This document shows, piece by piece, positions 8,719-18,053 of a DNA stretch of 64,000 nt. Both the position numbers and the translations under genes were made by a program. Source of the stretch: Massilia sp. KIM (GTDB taxonomy: Bacteria; Pseudomonadota; Gammaproteobacteria; Burkholderiales; Burkholderiaceae_D). The stretch lies in NCBI RefSeq assembly GCF_002007115.1, contig NZ_MVAD01000004.1, positions 1-64,000 of the forward strand. Reading direction: 5' to 3'. Every line of letters starts with the position of its first letter. The stretch's first letter is position 1. The notes under the pieces are model-generated. The model saw nothing but the letters and a program-made list of their open reading frames with translations, had not been told where the DNA came from and did not search any database.

Positions 8719-9834
8719 TCAGAAGGCGTGGCGCAGGCCGAAGGCGGTGCCGGTCAGGGCCGCGCCGGGGGCCGCGCCCAGGCTGTTGATCGCGAAGTCG
8801 TAGGCCCCGGCGGCCTCGTTGTCCAGGCGCGAGGCGTAGGCATAGATGCTGGTGCGCTTGGACAGGGTGTAGTCCCAGCCCAGGGTCAGGTGCCAGGCCC
8901 CGGTGTCCGGGCCGGCGCGCACGAAGCCGATCCGGCTGCCGGGCGCGCCCTTGCCGTCGTCGGCCCAGGCCAGGCCCGCACGCAGGCCGTGCGCCCCCAA
9001 CTGCTGGCTGAGCGAGAGATAGAGCGCATCGCGCTCCAGCTTGCCCGCCGCGAGCTCGTATTCCAGCCTTTCCGCCACCACCGCCACGCGCGTGCCGCCG
9101 ACGCTGTAGGCCAGCGCCAGCTTGCTGCCCTGGTCGCGCGTGCCCGGGCCCTGGTATTCCTCGTGGCGCTCGTGCGCCAGCGCCGCATACCAGCGTCCCC
9201 TGTCGTAGATCGCCGCCACCGAGCTCAAGGAAGGCTTGGCGCCGCTGGCCGGCCTTTCCTCGCTCACCCCGTGCGACACCCGCAGGGCCAGTCCGTTCCA
9301 GGGGCGGCTCCAGTAGTGGACCGAATTGGCCTGGCGCCGGTCGAAGGACGAGAGGTTGGAGACATTGTCGGCCGAGGGCGCCGCGCCATTGCCCATGATG
9401 CTCATGTAGCCGGCCGTGGTCGGATAGAAGGGATCGAGTCCGGCGGTGGCGCCGTTGTAGGCGGTCGTCCAGTGGCCCAGGAAGACCGTGCCGAAGCCGC
9501 CCTCCAGGCCGAGGCGGGTGTCGCGCCGCGCGATCTCGCCCGCGCCGGTGTCGGGCGAGAGCGTGCCCTCGACCTGGAACAGGGCTGTCAAGCCGCCGCC
9601 CAGGTCTTCGCTGCCGCGAAAGCCCAGCACCGAGCGGTTGTTCGAGATGCGGGTCTGGACCAGGCGCGCGCCGGACTGGGTCTGCGAGGCCTGGCTCTGC
9701 GACGCGCGCACCCGCTCGGCCGAGACGTTCAGGCGTCCATACACCTGCACGCTGGTCTGGGCCTGGACCGGATGGAGGGCGGCGGCGCACAGCGCCAGGC
9801 AGGCGGCCGCTCCCTGTTGAATGTTCTTGCTCAT
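8719..9834 (-). CDS. Gram-negative general porin (Burkholderiales type)
   Basis: A 371-residue outer-membrane trimeric porin for small hydrophilic solutes. It has a 25-residue signal peptide ending VQAQ, then the typical opening SVQVYGRLNVS, repeated amphipathic beta strands with loop motifs such as NNRSVLGFRGSEDLGGG, and a terminal Phe (FGLRHAF), the sorting signal for the Bam machinery. The ATG follows AAAGGAGCAAGTCG, a strong ribosome site. It is a single-gene unit convergent with the beta-glucan operon and divergent from the Mrp operon, and could admit sugars for the former. Confidence 0.93.
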   Translation of the reverse strand: MSKNIQQGAAACLALCAAALHPVQAQTSVQVYGRLNVSAERVRASQSQASQTQSGARLVQTRISNNRSVLGFRGSEDLGGGLTALFQVEGTLSPDTGAGEIARRDTRLGLEGGFGTVFLGHWTTAYNGATAGLDPFYPTTAGYMSIMGNGAAPSADNVSNLSSFDRRQANSVHYWSRPWNGLALRVSHGVSEERPASGAKPSLSSVAAIYDRGRWYAALAHERHEEYQGPGTRDQGSKLALAYSVGGTRVAVVAERLEYELAAGKLERDALYLSLSQQLGAHGLRAGLAWADDGKGAPGSRIGFVRAGPDTGAWHLTLGWDYTLSKRTSIYAYASRLDNEAAGAYDFAINSLGAAPGAALTGTAFGLRHAF

Positions 9835-9972
9835 CGACTTGCTCCTTTGGGCCGAGATTGTTGCCGCCCGCGGCCGCCACGCCTATCCCCCATCGGAGGG
9901 CAGATCCATCCCCCCGCGCGTGTTTGTGTGCTTGTTAATGCGCGCCAAGGAATGAGTACGAGGGGTAACGCG

Positions 9973-10002
9973 TTGCAGGCCGAGTCAAGAACTTGCTAAA
10001 GT
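9973..10002 (+). promoter_or_regulatory. Putative promoter of the mrp operon
   Basis: TTGCAG, an 18-nt spacer and TAAAGT (4 of 6 consensus) lie 24 nt upstream of the mrpA start. This is the best candidate in the porin-mrp intergenic region, but it is moderate at best. Confidence 0.35.
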
Positions 10003-10025
10003 TATAGCATTCACGCTCATACGCC

Positions 10026-12926
10026 ATGTTGCCGCTGCTGGTACTCCTTCCCTTCGCCGGCGCCATGGTCGCAGCCTGCATGCCCGGCAAGTCGCGCACC
10101 CGGCCGGCGGCAGTGGCGGGCGCTGCGACTTTTGGTGCGCTGATCCTGGCCATCTCGTGCTTCGGACGCGTCGCCGACGGCGAGGTGCTGGAGACGCGCG
10201 TCGCCTGGCTGCCCCAGCTCGGGCTCGATTTCGTGCTGCGCATGGACGGCCTGGCCTGGGTCTTCACCGTCATGGTGCTGGGCATCGGCCTGCTGGTGCT
10301 GCTCTACGCGCGCTACTACATGTCGAGGCGCGATCCGGTGCCGCGCTTCTTCGCCTACATGCTGGTGTTCATGGGCGCGATGCTGGGCGTGGTCCTGTCC
10401 GGGAACCTGATCCAGCTGGTGGTGTTCTGGGAGCTCACCAGCTTCGCCTCCTTCCTCCTGATCGGCTACTGGCAGGAGAGCCTCGATGCGCGGCGCGGCG
10501 CGCGCATGGCCTTCACCGTCACCACGGCGGGCGGCCTGTGCCTGCTGGCCGGGGTGCTGCTGCTCGGCCAGGCGGCCGGCAGCTACGACCTGGGCGTGGT
10601 GCTGGCCGCGGGCGAACGCGTCCACGCCCACCCGTGGTACGTGCCCGCCCTGGTCCTGATCGCGCTCGGCGCGCTGACCAAGAGCGCGCAATTCCCCTTC
10701 CACTTCTGGCTGCCGCACGCGATGGCCGCGCCCACGCCGGTCTCGGCATACCTGCACTCGGCCACCATGGTCAAGGCCGGGGTGTTCCTGCTGATGCGCC
10801 TGTGGCCGGTGCTGTCCGGCTCGCCCGAATGGACCTGGATCGTGGGCGGGGCCGGGGTCTGCACCCTGCTGCTCGGCTCCTTCTTCGCCATCTTCCAGCA
10901 CGACATGAAGGGCCTGCTGGCCTATTCCACCATCAGCCACCTGGGCCTGATCACCTTGCTGCTGGGGATCGGCACCCCGCTGTCGGTAGTGGCGGCGGTC
11001 TTCCACACCATCAACCACGCGGTGTTCAAGGCCTCGCTGTTCATGGCGGTCGGGATCGTCGACCACGAGAGCGGCACCCGCGACATGCGCATCCTGTCCG
11101 GCCTGGGCCGGGCCATGCCGCACACCGCGACCCTGGCCATCGTCGCCAGCGCCGCCATGGCCGGGGTGCCGCTGCTGAACGGTTTCCTGTCGAAGGAGAT
11201 GTTCTTCGCCGAAGCCACCCTGGTGGGCGGCACCGAGGACTGGTCGATGGCGGTGGCCGCCACCCTGATGGGCATCTTCAGCGTGGCCTACTCGCTGCGC
11301 TTCATCGGGGTGTTCTTCGGTCCGCTGGCGCGCGACCTGCCGCAGGACCCGCACGAGCCGCCGCGCTGGATGCGCTTCCCGATCGAGCTGCTGGTGCTGC
11401 TGTGCGTGGCGATCGGCATGCTGCCCGAGCGCACCGTGGGCCACGTGCTGGCGGTCGGCGCGCACGCGGTGCTCGGCCCCAACATGCCCACCTACGACCT
11501 GGCGATCTGGCACGGCTTCAACCTGCCGCTGGCGATGAGCACCGTGGCCCTGCTCGGCGGCCTGCTGTTCTACGTGCTGCTGCATCGCCGCGCCGGCCTG
11601 CGCACCCGCACCCGGGTGCCGCTGCTGCACCGCCTGAAAGGCGCCCAGCTCTACGAGAACAGCCTGTCGGCGCTGTCGCTGGGCGCCGACTGGCTGCTGC
11701 GGGTGGCCGGCACGCGCCGCCTGCAGCCGCAGTTCCTGTGCATCGTGGCCGCCTTCGTCGCCGTGCCGCTGCTGCTGGTGGACGCCTTGCCGGCCCTCGC
11801 CGCCCCGGCTTTTCCGCGCTCCGCGGCGCTGTTCGCCCTGCTCTGGCTGATCGGCGCCGGCTGCGCGCTGGCCGCCGCCTGGAAGGCCAAGTACCACCGG
11901 CTGGCGGCGCTGCTGATGGTGGGCGGCACCGGCATCGTCACCAGCCTGAGCTTCCTGTGGCTGTCCGCGCCCGACCTGGCCCTGACCCAGCTGATGGTGG
12001 AAACCGTGACCACCGTGCTGATTTTGCTCGGGCTGCGCTGGCTGCCGCAGCGCCTGGCCCCGCCCGGACTGGCCGGCCCGGCGCCCGCCTCCACCCGCCT
12101 GCGGCGCGCGCGCGACCTGCTGCTGGCGGTCGCCGGCGGCCTGCTGCTGGCCGCCGCCTCCTGGACGGTGCTGACGCGCCCGCCCAGCCCAAGCATCAGC
12201 GGCTTCTACGTCGAGCGCGCCCTGCCCGAGGGCGGCGGCGCCAACGTGGTCAACGTGCTGCTGGTGGACTTCCGCGGCTTCGACACCATGGGCGAGATCA
12301 CGGTGCTGGGCATCGTGGCCCTGACCGTCTACGCCCTGCTGCGGCGCTTCCGCCCGGCCCGCGAAAGCGTCCCGATCCCGCTGCAGCAGGCCAGCGACGT
12401 CGATCCGGCGGTGGGCCAGGCGCCCGGGCGCCAGGCCAGGAGCGGCTACCTGATGGTGCCGGCAGTTTACCTGCGCCTGCTGCTGCCGGTGATGGGCGTG
12501 GTCGCGGCCTACTTCTTCATGCGCGGCCACAACGAGCCGGGCGGCGGTTTCGTGGCCGGCCTGGTGTTCGCCACCGCCCTGATCGTGCAATACATGGTGG
12601 CCGGCACCGACTGGGTCGAGTCCCACCTGCGCCTGCGGCCGCACCGCTGGATCGCCTGGGGACTGCTGACCGCCTGCGGCACCGGCCTCGGCGCCTGGCT
12701 GGCCGGCTATCCCTTCCTCACCAGCCACACCGCCCACCTCGCGCTGCCGCTGCTGGGCGAGGTCCACCTGCCCAGCGCCTTCCTGTTCGACCTCGGCGTG
12801 TTCCTGGTGGTGGTCGGCTCGACCATGCTGATCCTGGTCGCGCTGGCCCACCAGTCGCTGCGCAGCCACCGCATCCCGCCCGGCGCCGGCCGCGCCGCCA
12901 TTCCGCCCACCAAGGAGATCGGCTGA
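10026..12926 (+). CDS. mrpA: Mrp antiporter subunit A/B fusion (MrpAB/PhaAB)
   Basis: A 966-residue integral membrane subunit of the Mrp-type Na+(K+)/H+ antiporter, related to NuoL of complex I. The N-terminal two thirds is the proton-conducting domain (FELTSFASFLLIGYW-like helix, then KSAQFPFHFWLPHAMAAPTPV with the channel lysine). A MnhA C-terminal/DUF4040 segment follows (near 605-690, SAPDLALTQLMVETV), and a complete MrpB domain (about 815-950, RGHNEPGGGFVAGLVFATALI). An A-B fusion is normal in proteobacterial pha/mrp operons. No Shine-Dalgarno precedes the ATG, and an in-frame stop at 10005-10007 rules out an earlier start. Confidence 0.95.
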   Translation: MLPLLVLLPFAGAMVAACMPGKSRTRPAAVAGAATFGALILAISCFGRVADGEVLETRVAWLPQLGLDFVLRMDGLAWVFTVMVLGIGLLVLLYARYYMSRRDPVPRFFAYMLVFMGAMLGVVLSGNLIQLVVFWELTSFASFLLIGYWQESLDARRGARMAFTVTTAGGLCLLAGVLLLGQAAGSYDLGVVLAAGERVHAHPWYVPALVLIALGALTKSAQFPFHFWLPHAMAAPTPVSAYLHSATMVKAGVFLLMRLWPVLSGSPEWTWIVGGAGVCTLLLGSFFAIFQHDMKGLLAYSTISHLGLITLLLGIGTPLSVVAAVFHTINHAVFKASLFMAVGIVDHESGTRDMRILSGLGRAMPHTATLAIVASAAMAGVPLLNGFLSKEMFFAEATLVGGTEDWSMAVAATLMGIFSVAYSLRFIGVFFGPLARDLPQDPHEPPRWMRFPIELLVLLCVAIGMLPERTVGHVLAVGAHAVLGPNMPTYDLAIWHGFNLPLAMSTVALLGGLLFYVLLHRRAGLRTRTRVPLLHRLKGAQLYENSLSALSLGADWLLRVAGTRRLQPQFLCIVAAFVAVPLLLVDALPALAAPAFPRSAALFALLWLIGAGCALAAAWKAKYHRLAALLMVGGTGIVTSLSFLWLSAPDLALTQLMVETVTTVLILLGLRWLPQRLAPPGLAGPAPASTRLRRARDLLLAVAGGLLLAAASWTVLTRPPSPSISGFYVERALPEGGGANVVNVLLVDFRGFDTMGEITVLGIVALTVYALLRRFRPARESVPIPLQQASDVDPAVGQAPGRQARSGYLMVPAVYLRLLLPVMGVVAAYFFMRGHNEPGGGFVAGLVFATALIVQYMVAGTDWVESHLRLRPHRWIAWGLLTACGTGLGAWLAGYPFLTSHTAHLALPLLGEVHLPSAFLFDLGVFLVVVGSTMLILVALAHQSLRSHRIPPGAGRAAIPPTKEIG

Positions 12927-13270
12927 TGGAGCTCGTCCTCTCGCTCGCCATCGGGGTCCTGTTCGGCGCCGGCATCTGGCTGGTGCTGCGCCCGCGCAGC
13001 TTCCAGGTGCTGTGCGGCCTGATGCTGATGTCCTACGCCGTCAACCTGTTCATCTTCGCCATGGGCGGGCTGCGCGTGGATCGCCCGCCGCTCACCCCGG
13101 CCGGCAGCGTCCCGGACCCGGCCGCGCTGGCCGACCCGCTGCCCCAGGCCCTGGTGCTGACGGCCATCGTGATCGGCTTCGCCACCACCGCGCTCTACCT
13201 GGTGGTGATGATCGGCGCGCGCGGCATCACCGGCACCGACCACGTCGACGGCCAGGAGCCCGAGCCATGA
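12926..13270 (+). CDS. mrpC: Mrp antiporter subunit C
   Basis: A 114-residue, three-helix membrane protein related to NuoK. Helix 1 (LVLSLAIGVLFGAGIWLVL) is followed by the conserved GLMLMSYAVNLFIFAMGGL helix and, after a Pro-rich loop, DPLPQALVLTAIVIGFATTA, the family signature. Its ATG overlaps the mrpA stop (TGATG) and its stop overlaps the next ATG, so expression is coupled. Confidence 0.95.
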   Translation: MELVLSLAIGVLFGAGIWLVLRPRSFQVLCGLMLMSYAVNLFIFAMGGLRVDRPPLTPAGSVPDPAALADPLPQALVLTAIVIGFATTALYLVVMIGARGITGTDHVDGQEPEP

Positions 13271-14853
13271 GCTGGAGCGAACACCTGCTGCTGGCCCCGA
13301 TCCTGCTGCCGCTCCTGTGCGGCGCGCTGCTGGTCCCGCTCACCCAGGGCTGGCACCGCCTCAAGTTCGCGCTCGGCTATGCCTCGGTGCTGGCCCAGCT
13401 GGCCTGCGCCCTGGTCCTGGCCCGGCTCACGGACAACGGCCACTGGCCCGAGGGCATGGGCGTCTACCTGGCCGCCAACTGGGCCGCGCCCTTCGGCATC
13501 GCGCTGCTGGCCGACCGCCTGGCGGCGGCGATGCTGGTGCTGACCGCCCTGCTGGGCTGGGCCTCCCTGCACTTCGCCATGCTGCGCTGGGGCCGCATCG
13601 GGGTGCACTTCCACCCGCTGTTCCAGTTCCTGCTGATGGGCCTGAACGGCGCCTTCCTCACCCACGACCTGTTCAACCTGTTCGTGTTCTTCGAGGTGAT
13701 GCTGGCCGCCTCCTACGGCCTGCTGCTGCACGGCTACAACGCCGAGCGCCTGCGCGCCGGCATGCAGTACATCGCCGTCAACCTCGCCGCCTCGCTGCTG
13801 TTCCTGCTCGGGACCGCCCTGATCTATGCGGTGGCCGGGACCCTCAACATGGCCGACCTGGGCGCGCGCGCGGCGCGCCTGGCGGGCCAGGACGCGGCCC
13901 TGCTGCAGGCCGGCGCCGCGGTGCTGGGCCTGGCCTTCCTGATCAAGGCCGCCGCCTGGCCGCTCGGCTTCTGGCTGCCGACCACCTATGCGGCGGCCTC
14001 GCCGCCGGTGGCCGCCATGCTGGTCCTGATGACCAAGGTCGGGGCCTACGCCATCCTGCGCCTGTCGCTGCTGCTGTTCCCTGGCGGCGAGCTCGGGACC
14101 GCCCTGCTGTGGGGCGGCATGGCCACCATCGCCTTCGGCGCGGCCGGCATGCTGTCGACCGAGAGCGCGGGGCGGATGGCCGGCTACGCGGCGGTGATCT
14201 CGTCCGGCACCCTGCTGGCCGCCACCGGCTACGGCCAGCCCGCGCTGGTCGGCGCGGCGCTCTACTACCTGCCCGGCTCGACCCTGGCGGTGGCCGCCTT
14301 CCTGCTCCTGATCGAACTGATCGACCGCATCCGCACCCCGCGCAACGCCCTGCTGGCGGTCAGCATGGAAGCCTTCGCGGTCGAGGACGTGCCGAGGGAG
14401 CCGGTGGGCCGGCCGGTGCCGGCCGCGCTGGCCTTCCTGTCGCTGGCCTTCGCCGCCTGCGCCCTCCTGATCGCCGGCCTGCCGCCGCTGTCTGGCTTCA
14501 TCGCCAAGTTCGCCATGTTCCACGCCCTGCTCGATGCGCCGGACGGCGAGGTGCCGGGTGCCGGCTGGGCCCTGATGGCCCTGGTGCTGGTCTCGAGCCT
14601 GGTGGCGGTGATTGCCCTGATGCGCTTCGGCGTGCGCACCTTCTGGGCCGGCAGCGCCCTGCCGCCGGCGCTGCACCGCTCCGAGGTGGCGCCGGTGCTG
14701 CTGCTGCTCGGGCTGTCCGCATTGATGACGGTGCAGGCCGGCCCGCTGGTCGGCTACCTGGGACGCGCCGGCGACGCCCTCCACCGTCCGGCCGACTACG
14801 CCGCACGGGTGCTGGGCCAGCCGCCGGTGCCGGCGCCACGGGAGGATCCATGA
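13267..14853 (+). CDS. mrpD: Mrp antiporter subunit D
   Basis: A 528-residue membrane subunit of the NuoM/NuoN-like antiporter family. It has about 14 hydrophobic helices. Conserved channel elements are visible: HDLFNLFVFFEVMLAASYGLL, where the Glu lies in the proton path, and KAAAWPLGFWLPTTYAAASP with the lysine of the proton channel. The ATG overlaps the mrpC stop by four bases. The length and the position between C and E are as in all six- or seven-gene mrp operons. Confidence 0.95.
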   Translation: MSWSEHLLLAPILLPLLCGALLVPLTQGWHRLKFALGYASVLAQLACALVLARLTDNGHWPEGMGVYLAANWAAPFGIALLADRLAAAMLVLTALLGWASLHFAMLRWGRIGVHFHPLFQFLLMGLNGAFLTHDLFNLFVFFEVMLAASYGLLLHGYNAERLRAGMQYIAVNLAASLLFLLGTALIYAVAGTLNMADLGARAARLAGQDAALLQAGAAVLGLAFLIKAAAWPLGFWLPTTYAAASPPVAAMLVLMTKVGAYAILRLSLLLFPGGELGTALLWGGMATIAFGAAGMLSTESAGRMAGYAAVISSGTLLAATGYGQPALVGAALYYLPGSTLAVAAFLLLIELIDRIRTPRNALLAVSMEAFAVEDVPREPVGRPVPAALAFLSLAFAACALLIAGLPPLSGFIAKFAMFHALLDAPDGEVPGAGWALMALVLVSSLVAVIALMRFGVRTFWAGSALPPALHRSEVAPVLLLLGLSALMTVQAGPLVGYLGRAGDALHRPADYAARVLGQPPVPAPREDP

Positions 14854-15368
14854 AGCGCCTGCTGCCCTATCCGCTGGCCTCGCTGGCCCTGGCCGCCCTC
14901 TGGCTGCTGCTGAACGGCAGCCTGTCGCCGGGCCAGGTGCTGCTGGCGGCCCTGCTCGGGATCGCTGCGCCGCTGCTGACGCGCCGCCTGCAGCCGCTCG
15001 GCTACCCGCGCCTGCGCCGGCCCGGGGTGGCGCTGCGCCTGCTGGCGATGGCCACCGTCGAGGTGCTGCGTTCCTGCGTCAACGTGTGCGCCATCATCCT
15101 GTCCGGCCGCGCCCCCCGGGTCAACGCCCAGTTCATCCGGGTGCCGCTCACCACCCGCCACCCGCACGCCCTGGCGGCCCTGTCCTGCCTGATCAACATG
15201 ACCCCCGGCACCGTCTGGGTCGAGATCCTGCCGGATGGGCACGAGCTGGTGCTGCACGTGTTCGACCTGCACGACGCGGGCTGGTGGGTCGAGACCATCA
15301 CCACCCGCTACGAACAACCCCTGATCGAGATCTTTGGAAAGGACATGGACCATGGCGACCCTGCTTGA
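14850..15368 (+). CDS. mrpE: Mrp antiporter subunit E
   Basis: A 172-residue MrpE/PhaE subunit. Two N-terminal hydrophobic helices are followed by a helix around VEVLRSCVNVCAIIL and a soluble C-terminal part with the family motif ALSCLINMTPGTVWVEI. The ATG overlaps the mrpD stop; a GGAGGATCC ribosome site lies inside mrpD. Confidence 0.94.
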   Translation: MKRLLPYPLASLALAALWLLLNGSLSPGQVLLAALLGIAAPLLTRRLQPLGYPRLRRPGVALRLLAMATVEVLRSCVNVCAIILSGRAPRVNAQFIRVPLTTRHPHALAALSCLINMTPGTVWVEILPDGHELVLHVFDLHDAGWWVETITTRYEQPLIEIFGKDMDHGDPA

Positions 15369-15630
15369 AATCGCGGTCGGCTACGCCCTCGTGTGCGTGC
15401 TGGCCGCCATGCTGCTGTGCACCGTGCGCCTGGTGCGCGGGCCCTCGGCCCCCGACCGCGTGCTGGCCCTGGACACCCTGTGGATGTGCGGCATGCTGCT
15501 GGCCCTGGTGCTGGGCATCCGGCTCGGCTCCCAGGTCTATTTCGAGGTGGCGATGGTGATCGCGCTGGTGGGCGTGGTGTCCACCGTCGCGATGGCCAAG
15601 TTCCTGATGCGCGGGGAGATCATCGAATGA
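15352..15630 (+). CDS. mrpF: Mrp antiporter subunit F
   Basis: A 92-residue, three-helix subunit with the family motif RLVRGPSAPDRVLALDTL after helix 1. I chose the ATG at 15352, inside the end of mrpE, because GGAAAGG precedes it and the protein then has the usual MrpF length; an earlier in-frame ATG would add six residues. Confidence 0.93.
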   Translation: MATLLEIAVGYALVCVLAAMLLCTVRLVRGPSAPDRVLALDTLWMCGMLLALVLGIRLGSQVYFEVAMVIALVGVVSTVAMAKFLMRGEIIE

Positions 15631-15998
15631 GCGGCCTGGCGCAACTGCCCGCCTGGGCCGCGCTGGCGGTGGCCCTGCTGCTGGCCCTGGGCGCCACGGT
15701 CGCCCTGATCGGCGCGCTCGGCCTGATGCGCCTGCCCAGCTTCTACCAGCGCATCCATGGCCCGGCCCTGGTGGTGACCCTGGGCGCCGGCGCCATCCTG
15801 CTGGCCTCCATGCTCTACTTCACGGTGGCCCAGTCGCGTCCCGTGGTGCACGAGCTGATCATCTTCGTCTTCATCCTGCTCACCGCGCCGGTGGTGTCGA
15901 TGATGGTGATGCGCGCCGCCATCTACCGCGACCTGCGCACCCGCCGTCCCGAGGGAGGCGCGACCGCGGGCGAGGTCTACACCATGCCCGAGCAGTAG
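15627..15998 (+). CDS. mrpG: Mrp antiporter subunit G
   Basis: A 123-residue MrpG/PhaG subunit with three helices and the motif LGLMRLPSFYQRIHGPAL. It is the last gene of the operon and overlaps mrpF by four bases after GGGGAG. Its stop is separated by one base from the stop of the convergent phosphatase gene, leaving no room for a conventional terminator between them. Confidence 0.93.
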   Translation: MSGLAQLPAWAALAVALLLALGATVALIGALGLMRLPSFYQRIHGPALVVTLGAGAILLASMLYFTVAQSRPVVHELIIFVFILLTAPVVSMMVMRAAIYRDLRTRRPEGGATAGEVYTMPEQ

Positions 15999-15999
15999 C

Positions 16000-17979
16000 T
16001 CAGCGCTTCACGACAGGCCGCTCGGCCGCCGCCGCGAAGCGGGCTTTCTGCTCCGGCGCGATGAAGCGGGTCGAGGGCCGGCCATCGGCGTTGTGCTGCA
16101 TGATGCAGGCGGGCCGGCCCTGGGCGTCGAGCCACACCTGGCCGATGCCGGCGCCGTTCCAGACCCGCTCGCCCTGGCGGCGCTGGTCGGGCAGGCGCGG
16201 GGTGATGGCGAGGTCGCGGCGCTGGGTGAACCAGTTGAGCGGCGAGCGCGGGGAATACAGCCAGCGGTTGAGGCGGTCGAGCCAGTCGAGCAGGCGGCGC
16301 GGGAATTCGTTCTTGATGCCGCTGCTGGTGATCTGCCAGATGTGCGGCACGCGCTCCGACTCGCGCACGTCGACGTCGTAGGCGAAGGAATAATGCACGT
16401 CGCCCGACAGCACCACGTAGTTGCCCGGCGTGCGCGAGTGCCGGAAGATGTTGAGCATGCTGCTGGCCGCGCCGCGGTGCGCCATCCAGTTCTCGGCGTC
16501 GACCGTCAGGGCCAGCCCGACGAAGGTGGCCAGCCTCTGCACCACCTCGATCAGCTTGACGCCGAACATGGGCGTCGCCGAGACGATCACGGCGGCCGTT
16601 TCGTCCAGCAGCTCATGCTGCAGCTCGGTCAGCGATTCCCAGTCCATCAGGCCCGACGGATGGCCGGGCCGGCGCCGGTTGCGCCAGCGCCGGGTGCGGG
16701 TGTCGAGCACGATGATGGTGGGCTGGGTCCGGAGCACGAAATCCCAGTGGCGGAAGGACAGCAGGCGCTTGACGAGCGCGTCCTGCGCCGGCGCGTCCAG
16801 GCGGCCGCCGTCTGCGGCCGTGGAGGCCAGCCGATCCATCTCGTCGAGCGCCTGGTCGAAGACTTCCGGGCGGTTGCCCCAGGCCTGGCACAGCATGTAG
16901 GCGATCAGCGCGTTGCCGACGATGCGGCGCGCGAAGGGGTGCCCGTAGGCGGTGGCTTCCCATTTGGCCGACAGGTTCCAGTCATCGGTGATGTCGTGGT
17001 CGTCGAAGATCATCAGGGTCTGCACGTGCGCCAGCAGGCGCGCGGCCTGCGGCAGGTCGCGCCGGAAGCCGGCCATGGCCTTGGCCTCGCGCCGCCAGCG
17101 CGCCTCGTGCCTGGGCGCGAGCGCCGGCGCCGGCGCGTCCGCCACCAGGTCCCAGGGCGTCGGCGACCAGGCCAGCAGGTACATGGCCATCACCTCGGCC
17201 AGGGTCACCAGGTGGTTGTGCGCGTTGGCCGTGGTGAAGATCGGCTTCTCGGCGCCGCCGAAGAAGCGCTCGCGCAGCGCGTCGTTGGAGCGGGCCGAGG
17301 GCAGCAGCTCGACGCGCCGGTAGTAGCTGGCCGGGTGGCGGTACAGCGCCTGGCTGTCGGCGACCACCGCGCCTTCCAGGCATTCGTCGTACAGGCCCAG
17401 GATCCGGATCAGGGCGTGGACCGCGGCCAGCATGGGGCCGGCCACGTCGTCCGCATAGACCTGGTCGCCGCACAACATGAGCAGGGCGGGACGCTCCTCG
17501 GCGCGCCCAAGCTGCCCGGCCAGCAGGGCGTCGGCGCGCGCCAGGCCGTCGGGCGCGGGATGGTGGGGCTTGCGGCAGGACCCGTACAGGATGTTGTCGC
17601 TGCGGCTGCGCAGCACCATGTTGGGACGGGCCGCGCCCGCGTGAAGCAGGTGGGGCGCCCACTGCGCGATCCCGGCCTCGCTGCCGTCGTCCAGCGTGAG
17701 CAGGAGGTCGTAGTCGATGAGGGTGTCCTGGGGCAGCGGCTCCGGCAGGGCGAGGTCGATCAGGTGCAGGCAGGCGTGGCGGCCGACCCGGATCACGCGG
17801 CAGTGGCGCTCGTCAAGGCGCACGCGGCGGGACGGGCCTGCCTCGGGCGCCAGCACCAGGCTCAGGGTCAGCGGCGCGCTGCCGACCAGCCACAGCACCA
17901 GGCGATCCGGTTGGAGGCGGCGCAGGATGGGACCGGCAAGCACGGGCGGCAAGCCCTCGGAGGCGGGAATCTGGATCAA
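16000..17979 (-). CDS. PhoD-like alkaline phosphatase/phosphodiesterase
   Basis: A 659-residue member of the PhoD-like metallophosphatase family. Metal-binding motifs are in order: MLCGDQVYADD, MIFDDHDITDDWN and VVLSGDVHYSFAYD. I see no signal peptide or Tat motif at the start, unlike secreted PhoD, so this looks like the cytoplasmic or peripheral long form, whose substrate is unknown. The first possible start is a TTG at 17979 (in-frame stop just upstream), preceded by TTGAAG; a start a few codons later is possible. It may share a promoter with the upstream glycolipid-binding gene, 74 nt away. Confidence 0.88.
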   Translation of the reverse strand: MIQIPASEGLPPVLAGPILRRLQPDRLVLWLVGSAPLTLSLVLAPEAGPSRRVRLDERHCRVIRVGRHACLHLIDLALPEPLPQDTLIDYDLLLTLDDGSEAGIAQWAPHLLHAGAARPNMVLRSRSDNILYGSCRKPHHPAPDGLARADALLAGQLGRAEERPALLMLCGDQVYADDVAGPMLAAVHALIRILGLYDECLEGAVVADSQALYRHPASYYRRVELLPSARSNDALRERFFGGAEKPIFTTANAHNHLVTLAEVMAMYLLAWSPTPWDLVADAPAPALAPRHEARWRREAKAMAGFRRDLPQAARLLAHVQTLMIFDDHDITDDWNLSAKWEATAYGHPFARRIVGNALIAYMLCQAWGNRPEVFDQALDEMDRLASTAADGGRLDAPAQDALVKRLLSFRHWDFVLRTQPTIIVLDTRTRRWRNRRRPGHPSGLMDWESLTELQHELLDETAAVIVSATPMFGVKLIEVVQRLATFVGLALTVDAENWMAHRGAASSMLNIFRHSRTPGNYVVLSGDVHYSFAYDVDVRESERVPHIWQITSSGIKNEFPRRLLDWLDRLNRWLYSPRSPLNWFTQRRDLAITPRLPDQRRQGERVWNGAGIGQVWLDAQGRPACIMQHNADGRPSTRFIAPEQKARFAAAAERPVVKR

Positions 17980-18053
17980 TCGCTGACTTCAAGCTGGTTG
18001 ACTGAACAAACCAGTGTAGCAGACAGGCCCGACGGCTCGAGCACGCCTGCGGC

